Source of the DNA: Isoetes taiwanensis
Taxonomy: Eukaryota; Streptophyta; Lycopodiopsida; Isoetales; Isoetaceae
Length of the DNA: 64,000 nucleotides
NCBI GenBank assembly: GCA_021234155.1
Contig: JAJEKV010000013.1
Span: 22,806,162 to 22,870,161 of the forward strand
Direction of reading: 5' to 3'
Part shown: positions 13,001 to 25,459 of the stretch, one piece after another
Position numbering within the stretch: the first letter of the stretch is position 1
Layout of the letters: every line of letters starts with the position of its first letter
Program-made: the position numbers and the translations under genes
The notes under the pieces: model-generated
Told to the model about the DNA's origin: nothing
The model's input: only the letters and a program-made list of their open reading frames with translations
Databases searched by the model: none

Positions 13001-14930
13001 ACTTTCCTATAAGACCGGAATAGCTAATGGAACCGGTAAGAAACATCTCGTTGTTGAGACCAAATAATAGAACTAAGGTAAAGAAATCGTGATCTCTCAT
13101 TTCATGTTTGGAAGGCCTTGGAATTTGTCCGGCATAGGGACGTATGAAAGTTGCATTACGCTAGAAATAGTGAGAAAGGTCTCTCCAATAAGCATGTTTA
13201 GCTTCCAAAGCAACAAGTGAGAAACAGTCCCTCGCTAGAGGGATTTTTTCTAGTAGTCGTTGAGGTGAGATTTAATCAGAGCTCTGTATCTATGTAGGGT
13301 ACATAGAGTTCTCAATTGTCCTACATCATGTGATTAAGAAGAACGAACTCTCACATCAAAATAATGCCATCATATCCTTCAACCAATATGCTAAACCGCC
13401 TAAAATATGTAAGGGCACATGGAAGTAACCGCTATTAGTATTGGGGGCAACCCATTCAACATGTTTTCAATGGTTTATTCCACCTAAGAAAGGGAGTCTA
13501 AGATCACAGATTTCTAAATAAAGGTTTCGCTTAAGTTCATGAGTGCATCTTAGAAAGGAGATGTCACGGGGAAGTCAGATGAGAATGTGAGGGCTATGGA
13601 TTTTGGAGGTTGTATGAATGAGGTTTTGATTTTGGAATGTATATTTAGATAATCGAGGACCGTGGGTATCCCATTTTGGTACCTCTTTTGATATGGGTTG
13701 TTCCTTCGCCCCATGATTCTCGCATGTATGGGAGCTGTACCAAAACTGCATGAGGCTTTGTCTACGCTCTTTCTAGTTGTACTTCTACACTCATTGTCTC
13801 TTTTACCACCGTAATTAGAAAGTTAGTTCTGTTTTATCCTTATCAATCCACTATTAAGAGATGGGCCTCTAAGTCAAGCATCCAGCTTTGAGATACAAAT
13901 GGGTATGTTTTAATAAAGTGGGTACTGTTTGATTTAAATCGGCATGATTGTGGCAAACATTATCACCGTAGTGAAGCCATCTCTCAATTTTGCCTGAAGG
14001 TTTGATAGACAATTTATATTCCACAATTTAGAGCAATTAACACTCTACTCTATGACTTAATGTGGTCAAATCTCACAAACCAACAGACATTTATTACATA
14101 AGATTTGTCTAAGTTTTTTATAGTATTCTATGAAAATACCGTGAATACCGATGGTGGCATGCCGGGTTCAAACATGAGCATCTAGTGTTTGTGAATAACA
14201 TATGATGCTTCTATCGCATGCATGAACTACAAGGCTGGTTAAAGCGTACAGTTTGGGGTGTATTATCTTTGGGTGTCTCACAATTTTTCTGCGGACTATT
14301 AGATCTCCATGGTCATCTTTATATTCATGAGTGCTCGTCCGTTGTCGAGATTCGCGATGGGCCAAATGTACCATTTTTGACCTGCTAATAAGGGGCAACC
14401 TAAAAAGAACAAAAGCAATGGTCCTTATAAGTCAATTTTTTCATGCCCTCACGCTTCTAGCATGTACAGCTTGAGGAATCTAACCCCAACACGATAACCA
14501 ATGCTCTTTGCCTTTACAAATTCATACCTGGGTTCACAGCCCGTAGCTATAAAATAACCAATAACTTCTTTTCGAGTGCCGATAGAGCCTGCAAACCTCG
14601 ACGAAGTTACCAAAGAAGCTCTCACCGTAACATGGAGCTAGCGGCTTGATGCTGAGGTCGATCAAGATGCACCAACGCATAATAATAACAAATAAACCTC
14701 AGCCAACTCCGTTTGAAGTCGCGGATACACTCCAAATGACCTCCTCTCCCTATGACCCTACGTAGATCGAGGCCATGTTATGCAATAAGTCAGAACCTTC
14801 TACGTAGTTTATTCTACATCTCGATTTCTCTATCTGTCTCTAAGGGAGAAAGCTCCTCCAATTCATGGAATTCATGAAACAAGCAGGCTGAATTGCCCCC
14901 ACCCAGAGCCATACCTGTTGCCAGCGACCG
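10100..14930. other. No recognisable gene
   Basis: AT-rich sequence that reads like intron or old intergenic DNA. Open frames are short; the largest on the minus strand are about 60-76 codons, and the 69-codon frame at 10859-11068 matches no family I know. I saw no splice-consistent exon series, RNA gene or clear mobile element. Confidence 0.45.
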
Positions 14931-14940
14931 ATCCTCACAG

Positions 14941-14954
14941 ACGAGAGAGAGAGA

Positions 14955-14996
<42 letters not shown>
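14941..14996. repeat. (GA)n microsatellite
   Basis: A nearly perfect GA dinucleotide array of about 50 bp with one GGTGA interruption. It generates Arg-Glu repeat open frames on both strands that should not be read as genes. Confidence 0.9.
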
Positions 14997-14999
14997 GTC

Positions 15000-17460
15000 C
15001 ACTCTTTGGCCTAACTGGCTTAACGACTTAGAAAACAACCAATCCATCTATCCTTGCATAGAAAGCAGGTATAGCCCTAATGAACCATATGTAACCCTAA
15101 ATTTAGGACATCCAAGAATAACACTTCTATTTCTAATCCCTGTGTCCGCTATGAATTTTGTGGGGAGAGAACGGATGCGGTTTCGCCGTGCATGGCTATC
15201 CTTCATATGGGTTGCTATTTTCTCGGACTGCAAGTGCTTATCATGTTTTCCCCGTTGTATTGCATGCAAAATTCTGTATTTCTCGCCTGCGGTTTGGGAA
15301 TCCTCTCTCGCTTGTTTCGCTGTCATTAACACCGAGCAGTGACTCTTTATCTTTGTTCTTTTCTCTTGTCTGTTTGAAAATGTTTTAAGAGGGCCGCCAG
15401 CGGATAAGGAGTGGCTCGCCGGTGCCCATTTCTAAGCTCCTTGCAAATTTGGAAGTTCTTCCGGAGGGGCTTCATGTTGAGGTTCTTTTCCTCGGTGGTT
15501 CTTTTTGGGCAAGACCGACAGCCCATCGATGTTATGTGACATTAGACTCTTTTGGCAGGGATGTTCCCACTAGTTTTAATATGATGTCATAATTTCAGCT
15601 CTTTGCATTAGGAAGATGTTTTATAATAAAATAATATTTAGATTTGCCATCTCACATAATACAACACACAACCTTGTGACACAATAAGATTTGCATTTAT
15701 ACTAGGGATTTGCATTTATGTTAGGGATAATGGCTGTCCATAGCCCATTACGCCGTGATAAGGCCCGGTGGAGCCATTCCTAGATGGCCATTTCCTATGT
15801 AATAAATGTGGGATACCGCTTCTATGGCCGGTAGTGAAAATTGATGCTCGCTTTTACCGAACTCTTTTCTCAAGACTTCTTCTGATCAAGAAGATGGTCC
15901 TCAAATAAGAAGACAAGATCAAGAATTTATACAATTATTATAAAGAAATAGAAAAGGAAATTCATGCCTAACCTGATGGTCATAAGCCTTCAAGGCTTGG
16001 TAAGAGATTTGAGGCTGCAATCAATCCGATAATTGAAAGAAAGATTTGATTTCTTTGATTCTGGAAAAGAAGAACCATTTGAGAAACAACTGGAAATGGA
16101 AAAACACTGAGAAAATTGCACTAAAATTGCCCGATCCATCGATCACCAGAATGAAAGCTTAAGATCTAAAAGCATTGGGATTGAAAGGGAGATAATACAA
16201 TGCCGATTTCAGTGGTAGGAAGGGGCTTCTACGGGTAAAGCGTTCCTTTACTCCAAAGAAAGGTTGCTTTTCTTTGGCTCTGACTTGCACTTCTCTTTGG
16301 TCAAGCCATATGCTCAATATTATGGAAGAAATATGGAGGACAACAATACAGGCTATTATACGTAATACATTATTAGAAGAATCTCTCGAAACAGTAAAAA
16401 TCAAAATGCCTAATTTGTCTCCCCAAGGTTATTACGCTATCCCATAGAACATAATACAGAATCTATCTAAATTGACATAATTGTATGCCCACCAAATAGT
16501 TCTGAATTGGAGGGATCATTCTGAATTAGCTATCTCTCTACAAGGTTTGCTTTTGAACTCATCATTTTGGTCTTATTATTTTAGCAAGGTGTTTGCCTGA
16601 ACTCCATAGCATATATAATTCTACATACATAAGCTAAGTGAAGCAAAGGGCCACAAATCCAAATCAAGCATGGTCTAATTTTCAAATTCCTCCCTTATCC
16701 AAATTTCAGAGAAAGGCAGAGTGTGCAAAGAAAGCTGAGCAAGCAAATAGGGTTTGTGTCAAAATCATGTTGTAGTAGAGGGTTTCTAGAAGACAAGTCT
16801 CCAACTATACTAAAAACTCCCCTAAAAATAATTCCGTTTTAATACCCCCATATGAAACCCCGTGTTTTTTAATGTTAAATTGGATATAAATAAGTGGTTC
16901 TGTTACATAATAAGGCATATTTATTATGCTGCTGCGTCACAACATTTTGTCCACCCACTTAACCAAAGCTTTGAATTGTGTCTCTCACGTCGAACGGCTT
17001 TTGTCAACCTAATTTCAATAGCCAATTTGTGTCTATTCAAAATAGAGGCTACATCATGTTTGGTATTAGTTGCAGTTTGAATTATGTCTGTTCAAATTGG
17101 AGTCTACATCAAGATTGGTATTAGTTGCAGGATCTGGAGTATTCACAATGTAGACAACTCAACTACTTTAGCACATAAAGGAGTTGAGTACGACTATGAC
17201 TTATGAGAAGGCGGGGTACAATTAAAGAAAAACAGATTACATAATAAATGGGTTGTTCAGTTGACATTTCACCACATGAATTGGTAGCAAAATCTTTAGA
17301 ATGTGATGAGGTTGTCGAGTGGATCATGCAAACATTTACAATCAAATGAATTTGTTTTAACTCCCAATAATCATGTCGTCATTAGACAAAAAATCCCTAT
17401 AAATCGCTCCTCATAATATTGTCCTGCTTTATTGCCTTAACTATCTAAATCTAGTTATCC
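15000..17460. other. No recognisable gene
   Basis: Several open frames of 60-149 codons start in or next to the GA microsatellite and are low-complexity artefacts. The rest is AT-rich. A minus-strand 81-codon frame at 16159-16404 has no motif I recognise. Short direct repeats (for example TTGGTATTAGTTGCAG near 17060 and 17115) are present. Confidence 0.45.
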
Positions 17461-17469
17461 TACTTTGTC

Positions 17470-18582
17470 ATTAGATACTTTGCTGAAGCAAGGTTATGAT
17501 TCTCTGCCCCTCAGACTCTAGTCATAGCTTACTTGATGACAAAAAATACTACAAAATAAGGAGAATATTCAAAAAAGCATTGAAATTGACACTTTCATAT
17601 CAGAGTAAAATGGCATGTCTTACTGCATAAGCAAAGATTGTACCATCGTTGTTGAAACAACTACACAAGATTGGTTGGTTTCATCTCTGTAATGCCTGGA
17701 GTATAACATCCATCAGAACTTTAATAGCTCCATCTATCGTGTAAGGGAGCTAGAATAAAAGATATAACCTTATGTCTCTGCTTACTGCCCTTATCCCAAA
17801 AGTTATATGCACCATCGGAACCAGCTGTTACAAAAGTTGCATAAACCTGAAAGTGTTATACCTGTTAGAAACTACACTGCTCTCATCTTCCACATGTTAA
17901 AAGATGCCTAACCAATCATAGCTTCAAAGTACATAAAAATTTATCAAGTGTATGACTAAAGAGGACCTGGTATCTAGACAAAATGCAAATTGTTAAGACC
18001 TAAAAGCATTCCAACAGTGATAGCTTGGCCAGCTGAAAGATCTTAGCATGTTTGTCACATCCGGCTGAAAAAACTGTTATTCCATCATTCTTCCATGGCA
18101 AACATAGAACCTGGAAATCAATGATCGGTACTCTCACCTGTTTCTATATTAGGAGCACCAAGTAAACCCAACCTATGAGCATGTCATCAAAAGGATTTCA
18201 AATAAATATGGCAACGAGGGTACTAGGGTCTCCTGTTTTTTATTACAATATCAGTGTCTTGATGTGGCGAGCTACTGTAGAATGATATGTTAAATGGCCA
18301 GGGCAACAAAAAAATATGATTCAGTAGCATGTGGTGATATATAGTCCAAGGAAGCTATAATTTTAATAAAACTTACAGGTTGGTCATGTGATATAGCAGC
18401 CTTTTGCACACTCACCATTCTGCTGATTGCCCCAATAAGGGACCTGTGCAAGCAATAGAAATCTAGTAAATCCTGCTCGATTGTTGTTAAAACAACTTAT
18501 CAGGTTATCCCATAAGGTTGCTAAGTATCAGATAATTGGCTTTAAGGCAGAAGCTCAAGCTTGAGATTCCATCTGATGGAGG
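17470..18582 (-). pseudogene. RAE1/GLE2-like mRNA export factor pseudogene
   Basis: RAE1 is a WD40 nuclear-pore protein for mRNA export and mitosis. Six exon remnants run in RAE1 order on the minus strand. 18502-18582 reads PPSDGISSLSF then, after a frameshift, ATLWDN. 18377-18443 reads WGNQQNGEC then, after a shift, KAAISHDQP. About 18010-18110 reads VLCLPWKNDGITVFSAGCDK. 17769-17846 is an intact 26-codon exon containing FVTAGSDGAYNFWDK. 17624-17695 contains QPILCSCFNNDGTIFAYA. 17470-17528 contains YD*S and AENHN. Several splice sites remain (GTAAG donors at 18376 and 17623; AG acceptors at 18111, 17847 and 17696). The exons for the central WD repeats are missing, two codons are now stops (in the RCNQP and CYDW contexts), and at least four frameshifts occur. 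Introns show it was not retroposed. Family assignment is firm; loss of function is inferred. Confidence 0.85.
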
Positions 18583-18599
18583 CTGTACAACCAACCCAA

Positions 18600-20040
18600 C
18601 ACATCAGGTCAATATGGAGCTAGAACCACATGACCATAGATGTGGATAGGCCTGAATCAACATCTCACAACTCGAGAGTAGCTGTGCAATTCTGTCCCAA
18701 AAACTCTGGCCACTTACAAAATGAAGTTTGAAGACCCACGATAGATTTGTTAGCAAGCAGCTAACCAAACACCTAACAAATGACCTTCGTTTGAGGAAAT
18801 CTGTTGCTTGCCATAGATCGCCATGCCCAGCTGCTCCAGAAAGCGGCCGCTGCCAGGCGCAGGAAAGAAATAAAAATGCTTAGGACAAAGAACAAAAATA
18901 AAAAAAATGACAATGAGAAACGATGCAGGCTTGTGCAGGCTTTAAGAAGAGTTACAGTTAGATTTAGGCAAGGTCGTGCTCGGATTCGTTGGAGCTTAGC
19001 AAAAACGCCAGCGTCACAAGATTAAAAAGGGCGGGGGCACGGAGCTTGGCTATGGCCGCCGTCAAACCCATACCTGGAGCAATCTGTAAGTGCAAGTGCT
19101 AAGTTAGCTGGAGGTTTTAAGCGAAAACAGAAGAATAGAGTGAATAGGCGGCGACGAGCTCCTGGCTATGGTTGAACATCCAACCTAGGTACTAACGGAA
19201 AACCAAGCAGATGGAAATTTCTAGGCTCTAACGGAAGAGAGGATCCCGCGGTAGCTCGTTCCCAAATCTAATCAGCTGCAATCTCAGAGAGCAGAGAGCA
19301 CGATGATGTCACACGAAAAGCATTTAGTTTTTTTTTTTTTTTCACATATATATAGGGCACGTGTCATGCCCACACTTTTTTTCAGGGTAGAAATATTAGC
19401 TTCAAATAGAAATTGAAGCTGGCTTATATATGTATTGAAAAACTCAATCTAAAACTTGAATAGAAAGAATACTTAAAAGAGAAATACCAGCCCTTAAGGC
19501 CAAAGCTCACTACCCAACTAGGCTATCTGAGCAAGAGAAATTTGAGAAAGAATTGAAATTTTGGAAGATAGAAAAGTATAGGGTCGTTCATTAGAAATAC
19601 TAGAGCTTCCACTCTAGCAAGAACTGAATCTAGGAAAGGCTATGAAAAAGGTATTTCAATAAAAACACTAGAGATTCCACTCTAGCAATTACACATATTT
19701 AGAATTGGACTAAGGTTCCAGGTTTCAGGGTCTGGATATGAAATGATACTCAGTTATCTAGAAACTGGATGATTATGGGAACCTGCAAAACAAATCTCAA
19801 TCTAACAATAATTCTTAACTATTTTACTTAGATAATTTAAGGTCTAGGCAATTTGTCTTTCTTTGTCTTTGTCTTACTCCAGTAGCCGCTTCCCCGAGCA
19901 CCACCATATCGAAGAACTTTTATTTTCAAAGAACATAATTTTTAATTCAGGGTAGAAGTATTAAATGAAATAGTAGTAGTTTCAAAATTTAAAATGAAAT
20001 CTTCAATATTCACATGCAAAATTTACAAAATTTTTACTTG
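18600..20040. other. No recognisable gene; short repeats
   Basis: A plus-strand frame of 73 codons at 18804-19025 is lysine/arginine-rich and unrecognised. A T15 run lies at 19328-19342. Near 19600 and 19668 a repeated phrase contains CTAGAG and CTCTAG separated by 6 bases, so each copy can fold into a small hairpin. Nothing else is recognisable. Confidence 0.4.
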
Positions 20041-20044
20041 AGTT

Positions 20045-20218
20045 TTAGTTAGTTTCAAAAGTGTGAGGAGTGATGAACGAGGGATCAAGCACATCATCAT
20101 ATTCGTGTATATCATCTTCATCACTTCCTTCATTGTCACTTGAGGAAGTGCTTGAGTTATCTTCCTCATCACTATCAACAAAGAGTGAAGCATTGTCACC
20201 ACTACTTTCTTCTTCATC
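20045..20218 (-). pseudogene. Acidic C-terminal tail of an unrecognised protein
   Basis: This minus-strand frame has no start codon. It reads 57 residues of Asp/Glu/Ser-rich protein (for example DSDEEDNSSTSSSSDNEG), ending PHTFETN and a TAA stop. The bias is far from random for this AT-rich DNA, so it is likely the end of a real coding sequence. It could be the acidic tail of a transposase or nuclear protein. An in-frame stop lies just upstream at about 20220, and I could not connect it to an upstream domain. Confidence 0.3.
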
Positions 20219-20965
20219 TTATTCCTCATAATTACAAAGTTGATCAACCTTTAGCAATTGTCAAATTACAGTTTAAATTATAACACAATATACAAACTTT
20301 TTGTAGGTTGAACTCATCCGTCAACCCACTTTCTTGGCCTTTCTTCCCTTCCCTTGACTTTGCATTTCTATCGAGACTTATACATGTACTATGTATGCAA
20401 TCTAGTAGAAACACATTCCCACATTACTTTATTGCAATGTTGCAGCCCCAAACCATTTTTAAATTTGGCCCTCCAAATAACTGACTATCTTGTACCCGAT
20501 GAGCAATAACTTGTACCACCTCCATCTTCTTATCACTCTAAGAAGACCATTGCTATCTTATGTGAACTAGGGACGTGTGCTCGGTGATGTCGGGTAGCAT
20601 TAGCCGTGGACATGTGTCATGGGTAGCTGTAATGGAGTTTGTAAGTGGAAAGAAATGTTATAGATTTGTCTAAATGTTATAGATTTGTCATGTCTATAGA
20701 TGGATCAAAGTGTTAAGATGTGAAGTTTAGTTTGCATGATTAAGGTTGAAATGGAATACTCCATTCAATTGCATCCACTCCAAACCTACCTTGTAATAAC
20801 CTCCCTACTATGTGCAATGGTGAATGTCTCATCTCACACTTAGAAATGGGTGCTCAATACCAAATGTTGTATATCATTAATGAAATGTGGGGAATAAGAA
20901 GAGAAAGATTGGTACATTTAGAGTCATGTTTGAAACAATGGCGCATCTAAGAAGACTATCTGGTT

Positions 20966-21080
20966 TCTCTAAAGAAATCTAGGATGACAATATATAAGAT
21001 TGGAATTATTTAAATGGTTCTTCTGAAAGAACCTAGGATGACAATATTAAAGGTTGGGATTATGTAAATGGGTATAAGCA
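20966..21080. repeat. Tandem duplication, unit about 57 bp
   Basis: TCTAGGATGACAATAT and the following ~40 bases recur as CTAGGATGACAATATTAAAG and so on, with TTAAATGG and GTAAATGG at matching places. There are two diverged copies side by side and no coding content. Confidence 0.55.
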
Positions 21081-21473
21081 AAAAATTTACATGCACCCAG
21101 CTTATGTTTAGAATATGTTAGACAGAAGAACTGTAACACGTTTGGTAAAAGTTGACCTTATGGTCATTGCGAAGGAAATTGTGTTAAATATACAATTTTA
21201 GATAAACAGTTTTAACGTCCACAGAGATTGCCATTTTTTTAATCTTTTCTTTCTTTGCTGAAAATCCAATTTTGCTTGATGTATATTAAAGCCCTTCAGA
21301 TATACAGATTATATGCTTCCTATTAAGGGACACTTCATTCTTCAGGGGCAGTTCGTTCTTAATGGAGCTTCTGCCCGTTAGCTACAATTTCTTGACTTTC
21401 AACATATTGTACACAATCTCATGTAATACGATGAACATCCCTGATATCAAGGTGAATGTCATTAATCCCCTGG

Positions 21474-21625
21474 ACGAACAACTCATGATTCCACAAAAGA
21501 GCTGTCGTGATCTTAAATAGAAAGAATTAAATAAAAATGGCTTTCAGCTGGATCCAAAATATCACTAATCTCTTTCGACAAATAACTCATGACTCCAGAA
21601 TAATGCTATCGTGATCTTACATAAA
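21474..21625. repeat. Direct repeat of about 50 bp
   Basis: The phrase AACTCATGATTCCA...TCGTGATCTTA at about 21479-21515 recurs as AACTCATGACTCCA...TCGTGATCTTA at about 21585-21620. The second copy ends directly against the left terminus of the TIR element at 21631. Confidence 0.55.
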
Positions 21626-21630
21626 AAGGA

Positions 21631-22201
21631 TGTAATGACCAAATGGTTCAAATTATGCCATTTTTGCCTTAAGATTATAAGACGTAATAGCTTCGAAGCG
21701 GCGCTGCCACTAGCCCCCTTTCCCCGCCACTAACCCTGTTTCTGGCCATTTGCATTGCAGGGCTTTTCTTCTCTAATCAGCGCAGGCTATTTGCAACGCA
21801 AGTTTGGACTGTAATAAACCCGAGATGGCATGGATCCACCAGATCTGCTACTGCCAGAGCTACAGATTTGAGGAGAACCAAAACAACAAGGATTAAAGCC
21901 ATAGCTGCCATGCCCTTAGACATCCTTTGCTTCCTCCGCTTCCATCTAAGCTCATCTATCTTTTTCGGCTTTTGCTTCATCTATTTTTGCCGCTTTTGTT
22001 TCATCTATCTGTGTCGGATCTCATGGCTTTTGATTCATCTATTTGTGGCGGATCTCAGATCTATTTTTGTGCCGCATCTTAGGGCTTTTTCTTCATTTAT
22101 TTGTATGGATCTCAAGGCTTTTGCTTCATCTATATGTGTAGGACCTCAGGGCCAGATGAAGCAAAGCTGTTCTTGAAAATTTGAACCATTTGGTCATTAC
22201 A
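21631..22201. mobile_element. 571-bp element with perfect 24-bp terminal inverted repeats
   Basis: The left end 21631-21654, starting TGTAATGACC, is exactly reverse-complementary over 24 bases to 22178-22201. The interior has no intact transposase, so this looks like a non-autonomous DNA transposon. I could not find a matching target-site duplication beside the termini, so the superfamily stays open. The interior carries a tandem minisatellite and a 102-codon frame that arises from that repeat and is probably not a gene. Confidence 0.6.
21965..22160. repeat. Degenerate tandem repeat of about 34 bp inside the TIR element
   Basis: The units follow the pattern TTTTGCTTCATCTATTTGTG then GCGGATCTCAGGGC, repeated about six times with indels. 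The array explains the Phe/Cys/Ile-rich open frame across it. Confidence 0.65.
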
Positions 22202-22206
22202 CCCGG

Positions 22207-22320
22207 TAATTGCCCGGACGACTCATTCCACCTATAAAGGGCTCCGCTCGTGCTCTGCCTCATCTGGTGGCGCTGACGGAGCCCTTTACAGGGCAGAATG
22301 ATCCTCCTCCAGGCAATTCC
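22207..22320. other. Imperfect hairpin of about 114 nt
   Basis: The left arm, about 22207-22246, pairs with the right arm, about 22276-22320. The inner 12 bp (TAAAGGGCTCCG) are perfect. Further out AATTGCC, GGA and TCATTC also pair, leaving a loop of about 30 nt. The size resembles a plant microRNA precursor or a small foldback element. It lies immediately outside the neighbouring TIR element and is not part of that element's termini. Confidence 0.45.
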
Positions 22321-22724
22321 CTAGTACTCCTTAAATCTGGACCCAATGGCCTCTCTAAATCAACAAATAAAGCTCCCTGTTCCAATGACAATCACACAGA
22401 TTCGGAGGCAGAATCGACAGAGGATATGCATAGTTGTAATGTGAATAGTGTTGTTGGAAAGAAATTATAATGCTTCCATGTGCAGTTGATGTTAATTTGC
22501 TATCCAAGGAGGTTCTTACAGCAATTAGGGATGTGAAGGATAGTTTGTGCAACAATTTGCAAAGGATGCAGGATGCCTTGGAATGTCTTGAGATGGAAGA
22601 CTTGAAGATATCATTGAGGCAAAGACGCTCTTTTCGTAGTCATATGAACCTGCTCATGGGAGTTCTTGTGCGCCATGTGAATGTTGTAGATCCCATAGCA
22701 AACAGGACCTTGGAACTATGAAAG
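22210..22724 (+). pseudogene. Unrecognised split reading frame
   Basis: Two open frames adjoin: 86 codons (22210-22470), then 83 codons in another frame (22470-22721). The first contains an acidic segment (NDNHTDSEAESTEDMHS). The second contains an amphipathic helical stretch (SLCNNLQRMQDALECLEME) and ends RTLEL. The pattern of a Ser/Asp-rich linker plus a C-terminal helix is common in Myb-like partner proteins of plant transposons, but I cannot assign it. The first part overlaps the hairpin. Confidence 0.25.
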
Positions 22725-22729
22725 CATGA

Positions 22730-25430
22730 ATGCCTATGCAGTGTACAATTCAGTTATGGTTTTGTAGAAATGTGGTTTTGTTATCAGAAGTTTGGTTGCA
22801 TGCCCTTTGTACTTTTGTTGGGTTTGGCATGTGGCATCATCTCAAACTCACTTCCTTGTCCTCAATGTAATAAGTTGTCAATGTAATATATTCTTTTATC
22901 TATTCATGATTATATCAGTTTAAATATTTCTGAACTTTGGGATGTATTCTCTTTATTCAAGTATTATGGTATCATGTTCAAGTTTTATTCCCTACCATTG
23001 ATCTGGCCGATATTCTCGGTATTGTGCCCAACGGCCATTAGAATTTTGAGAGAAAAAATGCAAGCGAATGTCAATGGTGTAGAACGAACCTATGGTTGAA
23101 GCAAAAATAAACAAGATGCTAACGCATCAATGGGTTGCCCGTTGGAAACCCTTTGATGCCTCTCCAACCACGTATCAATACCAATATAATGTCATGAGAT
23201 ACATTAGATTGTAGGTTGTTTGAGGAGGGGATTCGGTTAGGTGCTAGAACCAAATCCCCAATGCAAAAAGCCATTATAGTAGTGTTAATGTCATTATCAC
23301 AAGAGATTTGTACTCATACGTAAGGAATGATAATAGAACTAATTGATATATTGACTCTAGATGCTATTTCTAGAGATAATTGAAATATAGTGCGGGGGCT
23401 AATCAATGAAGCTTAGATATGCATCAATATGTGCTTGCTTTCCAATTCTAGTATTAAGAATTTATCAATTTATGCGAATTACATACCCATTTCTAGCCTA
23501 AATAAATGAAATGGTTTTTGAACATCTATGGCCCTTTTGTCTTTCATCCAAATTTGATGTCTCATCCAAATAAGAGGAATTTATCAACTACATTGCTAAA
23601 AATCAAACATAACCATTTCTAGTTTGCTAAATAAATGATTCAACCCATTTAGGTAGGCTAATCCAACTATCAAGATCAAATCAAGGTAATTATTGCCCGA
23701 GATATATCAATGTCACTACACATGCTAAACAATTTACCGGTCCGACAATGCAGCGATACGTAATATAGGGGTAGAAAATTTGTTCCGCTTCTCTCACAAT
23801 GCCCCGAGATGCCTCCCCCATAAATCAAGCCACGAACAATGTGGTTAAAACAGGGACTATACTTTCTCAACAAAGATGTTGAAGACTTCAACAAAGATGT
23901 GAAAACCCGATAGTACAAGAATAGTGATATATGCATATTCACAATAACCGATAGAAGCGTATAAAAAAAACTCTGAAGCATATGTTGAAAAAGCTCTACA
24001 ATTCGATAATTCAAAATCGTAACTTCGGATACAATTATAAAGTTTCCAAAGCCGCATTGAATTTAATGCTGGAACTTAAATACACGGACAAAGTTCGTCT
24101 TCTTATATGCAGCTGATATATCCAACCTAAATTAACTATTTATTTGACAAATGTTGCTATTATTATATGCTAGGAAATTAAGTATTTGATATCTTGGTGA
24201 ATATATAGCAAAAGTATCTGCCAGGCTTCCACATGAAGGGCATATGTTGTTAGTATCTTTGTTTTCAAGAGCAATGATGGCCTATAGGCAATGCATCAAA
24301 TGCACAACTATTTTCACATAATTCTACAAATGGTATAATAATTTTACCATCTTTCTTATTGTTCTAGTGTAAGCTAATACTCTGACCAAATATATCATCT
24401 TTCTTTGTTTCAGCTCAAGCTAATAATTGATGACTATGTCTATGTCCAATCACCGTGTCCTAAGAACATAATATACCATACTTTTAGAACTTCCGACATT
24501 CAAATGGGCCACCAATATCGGGGCAATCCTGTATGCCACTATTGGGATAATCTTGTATGTCACTTGCACATTGGCTTCACTTCTTCGTCCCATTTTATTT
24601 CTCTTCCTATGCAAAGGGCAAGAAACCACCAACGAGCCTCATTTACTGACAATGATTTAATAGAGACTTAGATAGAATATATCCACTAAGCTACGCAATT
24701 GAATGTGGCCTTACCTAGATTTCTTCTAATGTCATATGCCTCCAAATAATGTATCCATACCTCTCATGTTTATATCTATATATCTGCACATGCAAAAGCA
24801 GATTACATTCCAGGAAGTCAGAGATGTGACATTCAATCAGGGTGTTGGATTAAATGTAATAACAAACTGAAATGGATGTTAACCATACCTAGATGTCATG
24901 CTCGTGGCAAAAAAGCTCCTTGCAAGCATAATTCAAACCTTAAAATATGAAATTGCTCTCTTGTTTCCAATTAGATTGCACCTTGTATAGCCCATCAGTC
25001 ATACACAAATTTTATATCATGTCGAGGCCTGTGAAAATAGATCAAATTTTAGACACAAGCAATATTTTTGCGATTGATCTGATGTATAATGGCATTCTTA
25101 GCTGGCTACATATTTCATGGGTGCTCCACTAACGTTATTCCTGAGATATCCCTCCACATATTAGTTTGTTTGTCTGAAAAAAAGGAGATTACGATCCTTT
25201 GTAACATCGATTCCGTCCAAATTCAAAGATGGTTGGAGCAAGTGTGATAAAAATGAAAGACCATGATAGAATGTGGAAGCTTCAAATATCTTCTATATCC
25301 TCTTTTCTTACCTCCACTGTTGCCCCAAAAGATATCCCAGGCGCAAAGAATCGTGTTGTAGTGGAATAGGTAAGAATGGAGCAATGATGTCCTTTAGTAC
25401 CAAAATGGTTCGAAATGGAAGAACAGATGT
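22730..25430. other. No recognisable gene
   Basis: AT-rich sequence with open frames up to 112 codons (minus, 23676-24014) and 88 codons (plus, 24405-24671), none with a recognisable motif. No RNA gene or clear mobile element was seen. Confidence 0.45.
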
Positions 25431-25459
25431 CCTTTAGTAAGTAAAGTTTCAGAGCAGAA

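Noticed and set aside
14893-15342. 149-codon frame and its overlaps around the GA microsatellite
   Set aside because: Built on Arg-Glu dinucleotide repeats; a low-complexity artefact.
21868-22176. 102-codon Phe/Cys-rich frame
   Set aside because: Arises from the ~34-bp tandem repeat inside the TIR element.
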